Source: CAZQHK01 sp964593455
GTDB taxonomy: Bacteria > Muiribacteriota > CAYSPT01
Direction: 5' to 3'
NCBI GenBank assembly: GCA_964593455.1
Contig: CAZQHK010000002.1
Span: 124,001-188,000 of the forward strand
Length of the DNA stretch: 64,000 nucleotides
Shown here: in pieces, positions 51,266 to 59,929 of the stretch
How the letters are laid out: each line of letters starts with the position of its first letter
Position numbering within the stretch: position 1 is the stretch's first letter
Position numbers and translations under genes: made by a program
Notes under the pieces: generated by a model
Databases searched by the model: none
Told to the model about the DNA's origin: nothing
What the model saw: only the letters and a program-made list of their open reading frames with translations

Positions 51266-52585
51266 CTACTCTTCTTCCTCGAAAAGACAGCTCATATCCT
51301 CCAGTGTCATCTCATAGGTTACCTTTTCAAAAATTCCCTGCTGAAGAAACGTGTTGATCTTCTGGAAATGGGCCACCGCATAGTCGATCTCGGGATTGCT
51401 CCCTTTGGCGTACGCGCCGATGTTTATCAGATCCTCCGCTGTACGGTAAACAGCCATGACAGTCTTTATCTTTCTAGCAATATCTTCATGTTCCTGCGAA
51501 ACGACATCAACCATGCAGCGACTGATACTTTCCAGGATGTCGATCGACGGGTAGTGGTTTCGGGCAGCCATTTCCCGGGAAAGTACGATATGACCATCCA
51601 GGGTGCCACGCACGGTGTCCGCGATGGGTTCTTCCATATCATTGGCTTCAACCAGTACTGTATAAAGTCCTGTTATACTGCCACGGTCACTGGTCCCGGC
51701 CCGCTCCAGCAGTTTCGGCAATAATGCGAACACAGAAGGTGTGTAACCCCGGGTAGCCGGAGGTTCCCCGGCCGCCAGACCAATTTCCCGCTGGGCCCGG
51801 GCAAACCGTGTCACCGAATCCATCATGAGCATGACATCGTGGCCGCGGTCACGGAAGTATTCTGCGATAGTGGTTGCCACCAGTGCTCCTTTAAACCTGA
51901 TCAACGCCGGTTTATCTCCCGTGGCCACCACTACTACCGACCGGCGAAGGCCATCTTCCCCCAAATCCCGTTCCATGAACTCCCTGACCTCCCGGCCACG
52001 CTCGCCCACCAGGCCGATAACGTTGATCTCAGCGGTAGTGTTCCTGGCCATCATACCCAGCAGTGTGCTTTTTCCTACACCACTCCCGGAAAATATTCCC
52101 ACCCGCTGCCCTTTGCCAAGAGTCAGGACACCATCCATGGCCCTTATACCAACCGGTAACGGTTCACGTATTCGCGGCCGGCCCAGGGGATTGGGCGGGT
52201 CGGCTTCTACCGGATAGAGTGCCTCGGGATCGAGAATAGGTCCTTTTCCGTCTATCGGTCTCCCCAACCCATCAAGTATTCTTCCCAGTAATCGTTCATC
52301 CACGGGTATCAAGAGCGGATTACCGGTGGCGACGACTTCAGCGCCCGGTGCGAGTCCCTCCATCGACCCAAGGGGCATCAACAAAACCTTCTCTTCCCGA
52401 AAACCGATCACTTCTGCCTCGACCGGATACCGGCTTCCCCGGTGATATATCCGGCATATCTCTCCAACGGATACCGATGGCCCGAGAGACTCGATGAGCA
52501 GACCCACAACCTTGGTAACACGACCGTGTTGTTTCACGGTTTCAACCGTATCCACCTGATCGATAAGCCGCCCGATCTTAACCAT
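51266..52585 (-). CDS. fliI: Flagellum-specific ATP synthase FliI
   Basis: 439 residues. Export ATPase. Walker A GIFSGSGVGKSTLLG, VVVATGDKP, Walker B DVMLMMDSVTRFARAQREIGLAAGEPPATRGY and LYTVLVEANDMEEPIADTVRG are all present. The N-terminal beta-barrel region includes VSVGEICRIYHRG. It overlaps the end of fliH by 8 bp. Confidence 0.96.
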   Translation of the reverse strand: MVKIGRLIDQVDTVETVKQHGRVTKVVGLLIESLGPSVSVGEICRIYHRGSRYPVEAEVIGFREEKVLLMPLGSMEGLAPGAEVVATGNPLLIPVDERLLGRILDGLGRPIDGKGPILDPEALYPVEADPPNPLGRPRIREPLPVGIRAMDGVLTLGKGQRVGIFSGSGVGKSTLLGMMARNTTAEINVIGLVGERGREVREFMERDLGEDGLRRSVVVVATGDKPALIRFKGALVATTIAEYFRDRGHDVMLMMDSVTRFARAQREIGLAAGEPPATRGYTPSVFALLPKLLERAGTSDRGSITGLYTVLVEANDMEEPIADTVRGTLDGHIVLSREMAARNHYPSIDILESISRCMVDVVSQEHEDIARKIKTVMAVYRTAEDLINIGAYAKGSNPEIDYAVAHFQKINTFLQQGIFEKVTYEMTLEDMSCLFEEEE

Positions 52586-53747
52586 CTTTCGCCGGATCCC
52601 TCTTCGACCCCGGTTTTACTCCCGGTTGTTGGGGAGATTTTGCAGGCGGTACAGCCGCAGGTCGAGCCGGTTTATTGTCACTCGGCCGGTTGATAGCCGG
52701 TCTTGCCGGCGGTTTAGCGACGGTGGTTGGCTGTGCCGGTGCTCTTTGCGGTTTAGCTTGAACCGGTTTTGGTGGCGCGGACGTAACTGGTACGGAAGGT
52801 TTTGCAGACTGCGGCTGGGTGTTTTTGTCCCCATTTTTCCCGTTCTTGTTTTTCTCCAGGTGCTTTTCCGCCTGGATTTTCTTTAGATCCGAGGAAATCG
52901 GTCCGTCGTTGTTGGTCTTTATGTCATACACCGCGCTAGGATCAGTATCCTCTTCCTCGGCGGTTACCATTTCTTCCAGGGACCGTTTCATCTCCTCGAA
53001 CTGCGATTCCACGGTAGCGTCGATATTACCAAGTTCGGCTTCTATCAGACATCCCCCGGGTCCGATATATGAATCTTCGACGATTTCTACCCCGTCAACC
53101 CCTTTTAGCCGGGTCAACAGTTCATTCCGGTGCGAGGCCACCTCCGAGAAATCCTTTTTGCTAACCAGTATCCTTATATTTTTTTGGGCAGCTACTTTTT
53201 CGATAGCCTTCTTGACATTTTCCAGGGCAATATCCGGATCAAGAGTAACCTCACGGTGAATTATCTTGCGGGCAATACCGAGAGCCAGTTCGAGAACTTC
53301 TTTTTCGGCTACTTTGAGTATACGTTCACGTTCTTTATGGATACTGTCTAGAAGGCTCGTGATCTTGACAGTGACGCTGTCGAATTTTCGTAGTCCTTCG
53401 GCTTCGCCCCGTTTCAATCCTTCCGCGAAACCGTCAATCCGGCTTTGTTCCAGTAACCGGTCGGACTCTTCCCTGGCGGTTCGCAATATATCAGAAGCCT
53501 CTTCACGGGATGACGACAAGATTTTATCAGCTTCTCCCTGGGCCGAAGAAACTTTTGTTTTGGTCTCACTGGTAAGCTGGGCCAGCTTGGCGCCCGTCTC
53601 TGCTACCTGTTTTTTGAGCCGACCGAGCGTCTGCTCCAGTTTGATCTCTTCGGGTGACTTGGCAGCTCCCCGGACAGCACCGAATTTGATGATCTTCCGC
53701 GACGACTCCTTGTGGACGAGAGACGATTTGATCACATTTTTAAACAC
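52578..53747 (-). CDS. fliH: Flagellar assembly protein FliH with Pro-rich C-terminal tail
   Basis: 389 residues; FliH is usually 200-270. Residues about 40-130 are coiled coil, and 130-255 are the FliH/YscL core (LELALGIARKIIHREVTLDP, GPGGCLIEAELGNIDATVESQFEEM). The last about 110 residues are rich in Pro, Ala, Lys and Gln (for example PPKPVQAKPQRAPAQP). A disordered tail of this size is not usual for FliH. It regulates FliI and delivers cargo to the gate. Confidence 0.9.
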   Translation of the reverse strand: MFKNVIKSSLVHKESSRKIIKFGAVRGAAKSPEEIKLEQTLGRLKKQVAETGAKLAQLTSETKTKVSSAQGEADKILSSSREEASDILRTAREESDRLLEQSRIDGFAEGLKRGEAEGLRKFDSVTVKITSLLDSIHKERERILKVAEKEVLELALGIARKIIHREVTLDPDIALENVKKAIEKVAAQKNIRILVSKKDFSEVASHRNELLTRLKGVDGVEIVEDSYIGPGGCLIEAELGNIDATVESQFEEMKRSLEEMVTAEEEDTDPSAVYDIKTNNDGPISSDLKKIQAEKHLEKNKNGKNGDKNTQPQSAKPSVPVTSAPPKPVQAKPQRAPAQPTTVAKPPARPAINRPSDNKPARPAAVPPAKSPQQPGVKPGSKRDPAKDG

Positions 53748-53795
53748 TGGGAAGGAACCCTCCAGATCGAGGTTTGTTTACCGGCGTTTGAGGGA

Positions 53796-54809
53796 TTAAC
53801 GCACAAATTCCTCTTCGCCGCCACGGGACAGGAACACCTCTCCACGGTCTTCGAGATCACGGATAATATTAACGATCTTCTGCTGCGACTCATCAACGTC
53901 TTTGAGCCGTACCGGACCCATGTATTCCATTTCTTCACTGAGCATGGTGGCTGCCCGCTTGGACATGTTCCGGAAGAATTTCTCCCGCAGAACCTCAGTG
54001 GTCCCCTTGAGAGCCACACTCAATACCTTATTGTCGATCTCTTTCAGAACTCGCTGCATGCTGCGGTCGTCGAGAGAGTTGATGTCCTCGAAGACGAACA
54101 TCTTCCGTTTGATCTCCTCGGCCAGTTCGGGATTCTGGATCTCCAGGTTCTCCATGATGGACTTTTCAGTGCCTCGATCGACCTGATTGAGGATCGCCAC
54201 AACGGAATCCACACCGCCCACAGCAGTATAATCCTCGCCGGCAACCATGGAAAGCTTTTTCTCCAATACCCGTTCTACTTCACGGATGACTTCGGGAGAG
54301 GTCCTGTCCATGAGGGCCAGCCGCTTGGCCACCTCTGCCTGGATTGATTCGGGCAGGGCGCCCAGGATCTGGGAAGCCTGCGGTGGCTGAAGATGGGCCA
54401 TGATAAGTGAAATCGTTTGCGGATGCTCGGTCTGTATAAAGTTCAGCAGTTGTACCGGGTCCGTATTTCTAACCATATCAAACGGCCTGACCTTGAAGGC
54501 GGCAGTCAGTTTACTGAGTATGTTCATGGCTTTTTCCCGCCCCAGGGCTCGTTCCAATACTTCGTTGGCATACTGGATACCGCCGGAAGCTACAAATTCC
54601 CTGGCTTTGAGCATTTCATGGAACTCCGACACGACTAAATCGCGCATTTCGGGAGTCACGTTTTTAAGGCGGGCAATCTCGAGAGTGACCATCTCGATTT
54701 CTTCTTCGGTCATGTGCTTGAATACTTCGGAAGAAACCTCCGGTCCCAGGAAAACCATGAGAACCGCTGCTTTTTCACGGCTGCCTAACTGAAGTTTTTC
54801 TTTTGCCAT
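53796..54809 (-). CDS. fliG: Flagellar motor switch protein FliG
   Basis: 337 residues. N-terminal KAAVLMVFLGPEVSSEVFKHM, middle EHPQTISLIMAHLQPPQASQILGALPE (EHPQ motif), and the C-terminal charged helix LRDLEDRGEVFLSRGGEEEFV. The charged residues that contact MotA are visible (DVDESQQKIVNIIRDLEDRGE). Full length. It forms the rotor ring on FliF. Confidence 0.96.
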   Translation of the reverse strand: MAKEKLQLGSREKAAVLMVFLGPEVSSEVFKHMTEEEIEMVTLEIARLKNVTPEMRDLVVSEFHEMLKAREFVASGGIQYANEVLERALGREKAMNILSKLTAAFKVRPFDMVRNTDPVQLLNFIQTEHPQTISLIMAHLQPPQASQILGALPESIQAEVAKRLALMDRTSPEVIREVERVLEKKLSMVAGEDYTAVGGVDSVVAILNQVDRGTEKSIMENLEIQNPELAEEIKRKMFVFEDINSLDDRSMQRVLKEIDNKVLSVALKGTTEVLREKFFRNMSKRAATMLSEEMEYMGPVRLKDVDESQQKIVNIIRDLEDRGEVFLSRGGEEEFVR

Positions 54810-54832
54810 CTGGTCAGTGATCCTTCACTACG

Positions 54833-56392
54833 TTATTCTTCCATAAGCCACACTTTTATAAGCTGGGCAAAGTCTTCCGGATGCTCAAAAGCCTGTTGCT
54901 TCACATGCTCCTGCATCTGTTTCTTTTCCATCTCCTCCACCGATAACACCGGTTCGAACACTTTTTTCCTGGCAGCCAACCGCCGCTGTTCTTCCATTTC
55001 ACGCAGCTTGGATAGATGCCGCGACCGCAGGGTAGTGATTACCTTGATGGCGACCGGCACACCGATCACCAGACCGAATATCAGGAGAAACCAGATGGTA
55101 ACTTTCCGCATGTACTCACTGCGGCTGGCTGCACGAGCTTGTTCTAACTCTACCAGGTACTTCTTGTCAAACGGATAGTTGGTAAGAAATATACTGTCCT
55201 GACGCGTTTCATCAAGACCACAGGCATGTGCTACCAGGTTTTTGAAAGAGAGTTTTTCCTCGTCGGTCATGGTTTCGCGGTCGATAACCACCGAGACGGT
55301 CAACCGTTTGAGATTACCGGGAGAAAGGTACTCGCTGACGTTCTTCTCATTGAACCCGAAATTGGTCATCGATTCCGTTTTCAGATACTCAGCCTGATCC
55401 GTACCCATTTTTTGTTCGTACCCGGGAATATTCGAATCCGTCCCGGGAACTCCGCCGGGCTGGACTCCCATTCCTTTCCAGGTCTCTTCGTTCTTGCGGG
55501 CACTGATGGTCACCCCGCTTTCTTCACCTTCCACCGGCGGCGCAACGGTTTTGATCGTCCGGTTCAGTTTGTCAAAATTCAGGTCCGCGGAAACCCTGAT
55601 CACCGATTTGCCCGGTCCCAACACCCGGTCCATCATTTTTTTGATCTTGAGCTCCATGTATCGTTCGAGATCACGCTGAAGCTCCATCTTACGGTTGGTG
55701 GAAGGCCCTACTCCGTCGGTATCGAAGTCAAGCTGGCCAGCCAGATCGTTTCCCAGGCTGTCCACCACCGAAATATTTCTGCCTTTCAGACCGGGAACGG
55801 CATGAGAAATCAGGCTGATAATGGCTTTGACCTGGGATTTGTCAAGCGTTTTATACAGTTTGAGTCCTAAAACAACCGATGCGGTCACCTCTTCCTGCTC
55901 TTCCACGAAAAGACTTTCAGGAGGAAGGGCCAGGAGTACCTGTACGTCGCTGACCGAACTCAGGGTCCGGATGGCGTTTTCAAGTGCTCCCTGCAAGGCT
56001 TCCTGTTTCTTGATCAATTGCACGAGCCGTGTCTCCCCTAAACCGGCTCCGTCACCAAAAAGTTCATTGAATCCCTTTGATTTCCCGGGCAGCGCGCCGG
56101 CCTGGGCCAGGGTCATCATAACACGGTCACGATCATTGTTGGCGATCATGATCCTGGTGCCGTCAAGCTGAAAGATGATGCCCTGTTCGGTCAATAAGGA
56201 GGTGATGGAGGCCGCTTCCTCGTAGGAGAGGGTCTGTCCGGGGAAAAGCGATACCCGGGTAGCTTTGCCGGAGGAGAAGACGACAATAATCAAAAACATT
56301 AACAACAGCCCGATACCGGCGCCGATTGCAATTTTTTGATTGCGAGTCAGCTTGTTGAAGGTCTTAATTATAAGATCAAGGTACTTGCGCAC
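54833..56392 (-). CDS. fliF: Flagellar MS-ring protein FliF
   Basis: 519 residues. TM1 is at about 20-42 and TM2 near 438-458. Two RBM domains follow TM1 (ASITSLLTEQGIIFQLDGTRIMI, EGELARTI-like ENAIRTLSSVSDVQVLLALP). The region around 215-360 holds the beta-collar insert, and the C-terminal FliG-binding helix is present (EHPEDFAQLIKVWLMEE). GTG start with AGGTG 7 nt upstream. First gene of the basal body to be assembled. Confidence 0.96.
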   Translation of the reverse strand: MRKYLDLIIKTFNKLTRNQKIAIGAGIGLLLMFLIIVVFSSGKATRVSLFPGQTLSYEEAASITSLLTEQGIIFQLDGTRIMIANNDRDRVMMTLAQAGALPGKSKGFNELFGDGAGLGETRLVQLIKKQEALQGALENAIRTLSSVSDVQVLLALPPESLFVEEQEEVTASVVLGLKLYKTLDKSQVKAIISLISHAVPGLKGRNISVVDSLGNDLAGQLDFDTDGVGPSTNRKMELQRDLERYMELKIKKMMDRVLGPGKSVIRVSADLNFDKLNRTIKTVAPPVEGEESGVTISARKNEETWKGMGVQPGGVPGTDSNIPGYEQKMGTDQAEYLKTESMTNFGFNEKNVSEYLSPGNLKRLTVSVVIDRETMTDEEKLSFKNLVAHACGLDETRQDSIFLTNYPFDKKYLVELEQARAASRSEYMRKVTIWFLLIFGLVIGVPVAIKVITTLRSRHLSKLREMEEQRRLAARKKVFEPVLSVEEMEKKQMQEHVKQQAFEHPEDFAQLIKVWLMEE

Positions 56393-56483
56393 ATTATTTC
56401 ACCTAACTAGCCCGGACACGCATGACCGGCTACCGGTTAATAATATCTTAGAATTGTTCTTACACCAACAGAAAACCGGCAGG

Positions 56484-56798
56484 TTAAATTGGCATCCTCA
56501 TTATTTCTTTGTAGGCGTTAACGATCTTGTTCCGAACCTCTAGGGCAAATTGGAAAGCCAGTTTGGCCTTTTCGGCGGCAATCATCACCTGGTGGACATC
56601 CTCGATTTCTCCGGTGGCCAGTTTCTCAGTGAGCCGGTCGGCCTCCACTTCCAGTTTAGAGAGATTTCCGATGGCACCATCCAGAAGATCGCCGAAACGA
56701 GATATAGAATCGTTCCCGGCCAGTTTCAATTGCTTTTCTTTGTCCGATAGATTCTTGACATTTGATGCAACTCGTTCATAGGGTGAAAGTACTCTCAT
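56484..56798 (-). CDS. fliE: Flagellar hook-basal body protein FliE
   Basis: 104 residues, typical. Ends in the family signature VHQVMIAAEKAKLAFQFALEVRNKIVNAYKEIMRMPI. Joins the MS ring to the rod. Follows flgC by 5 bp. The 91-bp gap to fliF shows no clear signal. Confidence 0.94.
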   Translation of the reverse strand: MRVLSPYERVASNVKNLSDKEKQLKLAGNDSISRFGDLLDGAIGNLSKLEVEADRLTEKLATGEIEDVHQVMIAAEKAKLAFQFALEVRNKIVNAYKEIMRMPI

Positions 56799-56803
56799 GG
56801 TTC

Positions 56804-57247
56804 CTACCTGCTTCCTATCTCAAGAGCCCGGTTGATCATACGGCTGGTGGAGGTGATAACCGTGGAGTTGGCTTCATAAGCCCGCGTCGCCGTGATCATA
56901 TCAACCATCTCTTTAACCGGTTCGATATTTGGAAAAAGAACGTAACCGTATTCATCGGCATCGGGATGAGAAGGATCGTATACCCGCTTGAAGGCCGACT
57001 GGAGATCTTCCTGAATAGCGGCCACCCGCACCCCGTTGCCGATCCGGTCGGTCAGGGGAGTTCCCGGTACCTGAAACCGGCTTTTCGCCGGACGTTCGGT
57101 AAACACAGCAATCTGCCGGCGGTAAGGTTCTCCGGTTTCCGTCCGGGTCGTATGAGCGTTGGCAATATTGTTGGAAATCAGATCCATCCTGACCCGTTCC
57201 GCCGTCAAGCCGGAGGCGCTGATGTCAATGGTTTGAAATAGACGCAT
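56804..57247 (-). CDS. flgC: Flagellar rod protein FlgC
   Basis: 147 residues. N-terminal FQTIDISASGLTAERVRMDLISNNIANAHTT and C-terminal VKEMVDMITATRAYEANSTVITSTSRMINRALEIG are the rod-protein ends, and the central part YRRQIAVFTERP is typical of FlgC. Proximal rod component, 3 bp after flgB. Confidence 0.95.
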   Translation of the reverse strand: MRLFQTIDISASGLTAERVRMDLISNNIANAHTTRTETGEPYRRQIAVFTERPAKSRFQVPGTPLTDRIGNGVRVAAIQEDLQSAFKRVYDPSHPDADEYGYVLFPNIEPVKEMVDMITATRAYEANSTVITSTSRMINRALEIGSR

Positions 57248-57250
57248 GGT

Positions 57251-57808
57251 TTACGCCTGCCCTCCCTTCGTAATGACGGTGTTCAACATCTGGAACTTCT
57301 GGCTTACTCGCTTTGACACCGCATTGTAGTACAACGAGTTCTTGGTCATCTCGGCGATTTCCCGGTCGATATCCACACCGCTTTCATCGTTGCGGTATTT
57401 CAGGTGAAGAAACTTGTCGAACCGGGGCGTTACATCTTCCAAGCGGGGAACGCCGAACTCAAAATGCATCGGGTTTGTGCGTTGGGATTGAAAGCAAAAG
57501 CTCTGGTTCTCGCCGACAAAAGGGCTGGTGCCGGAATCAGAACAGCCGGAGTTGTTATTCATCCACTCCCCGCTGCCTGCATAATCACTGTTACTGATAC
57601 GGCTATCGCTTTGGAACTGAGGACGGCACGAGCTCGCGCAATCCAGGGCTCGACGCAATTCCTCCTGGAACGATACATCGCCGCGTTTAAACCCGGGCGT
57701 GTTGACATTGGCTATATTGTTAGCCAGCACGCGGTGGCGGGACGACGAACCGTCCAGGGCTTTTTCGAGCACCTGGAACGTTATGTCTGTTGACATCTCT
57801 GTAAGCAC
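57251..57808 (-). CDS. flgB: Flagellar rod protein FlgB with Cys/Ser-rich insertion
   Basis: About 185 residues; FlgB is usually 130-140. The N-terminal SSSRHRVLANNIANVNTPGFKRGDVSFQEEL and C-terminal VDIDREIAEMTKNSLYYNAVSKRVSQKFQMLNTVI are standard. Between them is a segment of about 50 residues rich in Ser, Asn and Gly, with four cysteines at about 57, 61, 89 and 105 (CASSC, NSGCSD, SFCFQ). Cysteines are rare in rod proteins; disulfides in the periplasm are possible. GTG 57808 has GGGAGG six bases upstream; ATG 57796 is the alternative. Confidence 0.92.
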   Translation of the reverse strand: MLTEMSTDITFQVLEKALDGSSSRHRVLANNIANVNTPGFKRGDVSFQEELRRALDCASSCRPQFQSDSRISNSDYAGSGEWMNNNSGCSDSGTSPFVGENQSFCFQSQRTNPMHFEFGVPRLEDVTPRFDKFLHLKYRNDESGVDIDREIAEMTKNSLYYNAVSKRVSQKFQMLNTVITKGGQA

Positions 57809-57851
57809 TGTCTTCCTCCCTCTCATTCTGCCGAGCAGAGTATTGATGAAT

Positions 57852-59186
57852 CTATAAAATGTACCGGCTGAGATCCCGGTCTTTGAAAAGCTGGCCTACG
57901 TGTTCGTCAACGAAAACCTGGTTTACCACCACCGTTGAAGCAACATCCTCGGGCGCCAGAAAGGCCACATCTTCAAGTACTTTTTCCATAATGGTGAACA
58001 ACCGGCGGGCGCCGATGTTTTCATGACGCTCATTGGCTGAGAAAGCGTAATCCGCTACAGCCGCCACGCCGTCTTCGGTAAATCTGAGGTCGACTTCCTC
58101 GGTAGCCATCAGAGCCGTGTACTGCTTGGTAAGCGCGTTTTTCGGCTGTGACAGGATGGATTGGAAATCGTCCCGGCTCAGGGAGTCAAGCTCGACCCTG
58201 ATGGGAAACCGGCCCTGGAGCTCGGGAATCAGATCGGACGGGCTCGACCCGTGAAACGCGCCGGCGGCGATAAACAGCACGTGATGCGTTCGCACCGAGC
58301 CGTACTTCGACATCACGGTAGCACCCTCTACGAGCGGCAGCAGGTCCCGCTGCACTCCCTGCCGGGATACATGCGGCCCCATTCGTTCATCCCCTCCGGT
58401 TACTTTGTCTATTTCATCCAGAAACACGATCCCATTGGACTCCACCCGGTGAAGAGCTTCTTTGACAACCTCATCCATATCTACCAGTTCCTGGGCGGCT
58501 TGTTGGCGCAAAATGGGTCGGGCTTCTTTAATGGTCATTGTTTTTCGCCGAGTACGACGGGGGAAAAGGTTGCCAAACATACTCTTGAAATTGAATCCCA
58601 TCTCCTCCATCCCGGCATTAGAAAACACTTCCACCATGGGCGTATCGGAGACTTCCGAACTGATTTCGACCGTGCGGTCCTCGACCTTCCCGGATCGCAA
58701 GTATTCGCGCCACTTATCGCGGGTGGACCGGGAGATTCCGGCTTCTGCCCCATCATCAGCGGCGAGTTCAGTACCGGGAAGCAATAGAGCAAGAATCTGT
58801 TCCTCCACCATAAGATCTATCTTCTCCGAAAGCTCTTCCTGCATTTCTTCTTTTACCAGACGGACCGATTCCTCGGTCAGGTCCCTGATGATGGAATCAA
58901 CGTCCCGGCCGACATAGCCGACTTCGCTGAACTTGGTGACTTCAACTTTGATGAAGGGCGCGTTGGCCAGACGGGAAAGTCGCCGAGCGATCTCCGTCTT
59001 ACCAACGCCGGTAGGACCGATCATAATGATATTCTTTGGTAAAACCTCTTCGCGGATGTCATCGGGGAGTTTTCTCCTACGGTACCGGTTGCGAAGGGCC
59101 ACGGCCACCGACCGCTTGGCAGCTGCCTGTCCAACGATGTAGCGGTTGAGCTCGGCCACGATCTGCTGCGGGGTCAGGTCATCCAC
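57852..59186 (-). CDS. hslU: HslU (ClpY) ATPase subunit
   Basis: 444 residues. AAA+ unfoldase of the HslUV protease. ELNRYIVGQAAAKRSVAVALRNR, Walker A MIGPTGVGKTEIARRL, EVGYVGRDVDSIIRDL, Walker B GIVFLDEIDKV, and the C-terminal RDLSRYIL that docks into HslV. The I domain insert (about 110-240) is present. The start is GTG 59186, with GAAGGG 13 nt before it, overlapped by a 6-codon reading frame that ends at the start. Opens the run hslU-flgB-flgC-fliE and onward, probably from the sigma-28 site at 59232. Confidence 0.96.
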   Translation of the reverse strand: MDDLTPQQIVAELNRYIVGQAAAKRSVAVALRNRYRRRKLPDDIREEVLPKNIIMIGPTGVGKTEIARRLSRLANAPFIKVEVTKFSEVGYVGRDVDSIIRDLTEESVRLVKEEMQEELSEKIDLMVEEQILALLLPGTELAADDGAEAGISRSTRDKWREYLRSGKVEDRTVEISSEVSDTPMVEVFSNAGMEEMGFNFKSMFGNLFPRRTRRKTMTIKEARPILRQQAAQELVDMDEVVKEALHRVESNGIVFLDEIDKVTGGDERMGPHVSRQGVQRDLLPLVEGATVMSKYGSVRTHHVLFIAAGAFHGSSPSDLIPELQGRFPIRVELDSLSRDDFQSILSQPKNALTKQYTALMATEEVDLRFTEDGVAAVADYAFSANERHENIGARRLFTIMEKVLEDVAFLAPEDVASTVVVNQVFVDEHVGQLFKDRDLSRYIL

Positions 59187-59231
59187 GATTTTTATTCATC
59201 CCTTCAAAAAGAGTCTATTTACCCCTAATTT

Positions 59232-59259
59232 TCATCGGCAAACTTAAAGTCCTACTTTA
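59232..59259 (-). promoter_or_regulatory. Putative sigma-28 promoter of hslU-flagellar operon
   Basis: Minus strand TAAA (59256-59259), 16 nt, GCCGATGA (59232-59239), about 46 nt before the GTG at 59186. Same layout as the site before fliK. Confidence 0.55.
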
Positions 59260-59273
59260 ACTATTTTTCAAAT

Positions 59274-59303
59274 CCTTCTACTTTCCACGCTTCTTGCTCG
59301 AGG
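59274..59303 (+). repeat. Dispersed intergenic repeat, copy 3
   Basis: Reads CTTTCCACGCTTCTTGCTCG in its core; related to 12674-12702 and 32255-32283. Lies between hslV and hslU, in a 159-bp gap that elsewhere is usually a few bases. Confidence 0.55.
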
Positions 59304-59345
59304 AAAGGTTCTCTTGTTAACTCTCATGAAAAGCAAGTGTATAAA

Positions 59346-59894
59346 CTATTCAATAGTTAACACCGAAATATTTTCGTTCGTATAGACGCAGATTCCAGAG
59401 GCAATTTTAACTGCCGCCAGGGCCACTTCCTCAGCTCCCATTTCGGTGTGCTCAACGAGCGCCCGGGCCGCCGCCAGTGCCGGAGCAGCCCCAGAACCTA
59501 TCGCTGCTACCCCACCGTCGGGCTCCACCACATCTCCTCCACCGGACAACATAAGTAAGTTTTTCCGGTCGGCTACCAGCAGCAACGCTTCCAGGCGGCG
59601 GAGGATTTTGTCGGTTCGCCATTCCTTGACCAGGTCTACCGCTGCCCGGCGCAGGTCGCCCCTGGTCTTTTCCAGGTAGGTCTCAAATTTATCGAACAGC
59701 GTCAAAGCATCGGAGGTGGAACCGGCAAATCCTGCCAGAATCTTTCCATCCTGCATGGTCCTTAACTTTTTTGCTTTGGCCTTGACAATCATATCCCCCA
59801 GGCTGACCTGTCCGTCGGCGGCCATGGCCACTTTTCCTTCAATGTTAACCACCACCACGGTAGTCGAGCGGACATGTTCCTGCCGATGTTTCAT
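59346..59894 (-). CDS. hslV: HslV (ClpQ) protease subunit
   Basis: 182 residues. N-terminal threonine protease. The first residues MKHRQEHVRS are probably removed to expose Thr (RSTTVVVV). VAMAADGQVSLGDMIVKAKAKKLR and KILAGFAGSTSDALTLFDKFE are family-typical. The ribosome site AGGAGG is before the ATG. Works with HslU as a dodecameric protease. The propeptide of 10 residues is longer than the one-residue form in Proteobacteria. Confidence 0.95.
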   Translation of the reverse strand: MKHRQEHVRSTTVVVVNIEGKVAMAADGQVSLGDMIVKAKAKKLRTMQDGKILAGFAGSTSDALTLFDKFETYLEKTRGDLRRAAVDLVKEWRTDKILRRLEALLLVADRKNLLMLSGGGDVVEPDGGVAAIGSGAAPALAAARALVEHTEMGAEEVALAAVKIASGICVYTNENISVLTIE

Positions 59895-59929
59895 AAGAAC
59901 CTCCTACCTTACTTCTTCTGCTCACAAAC

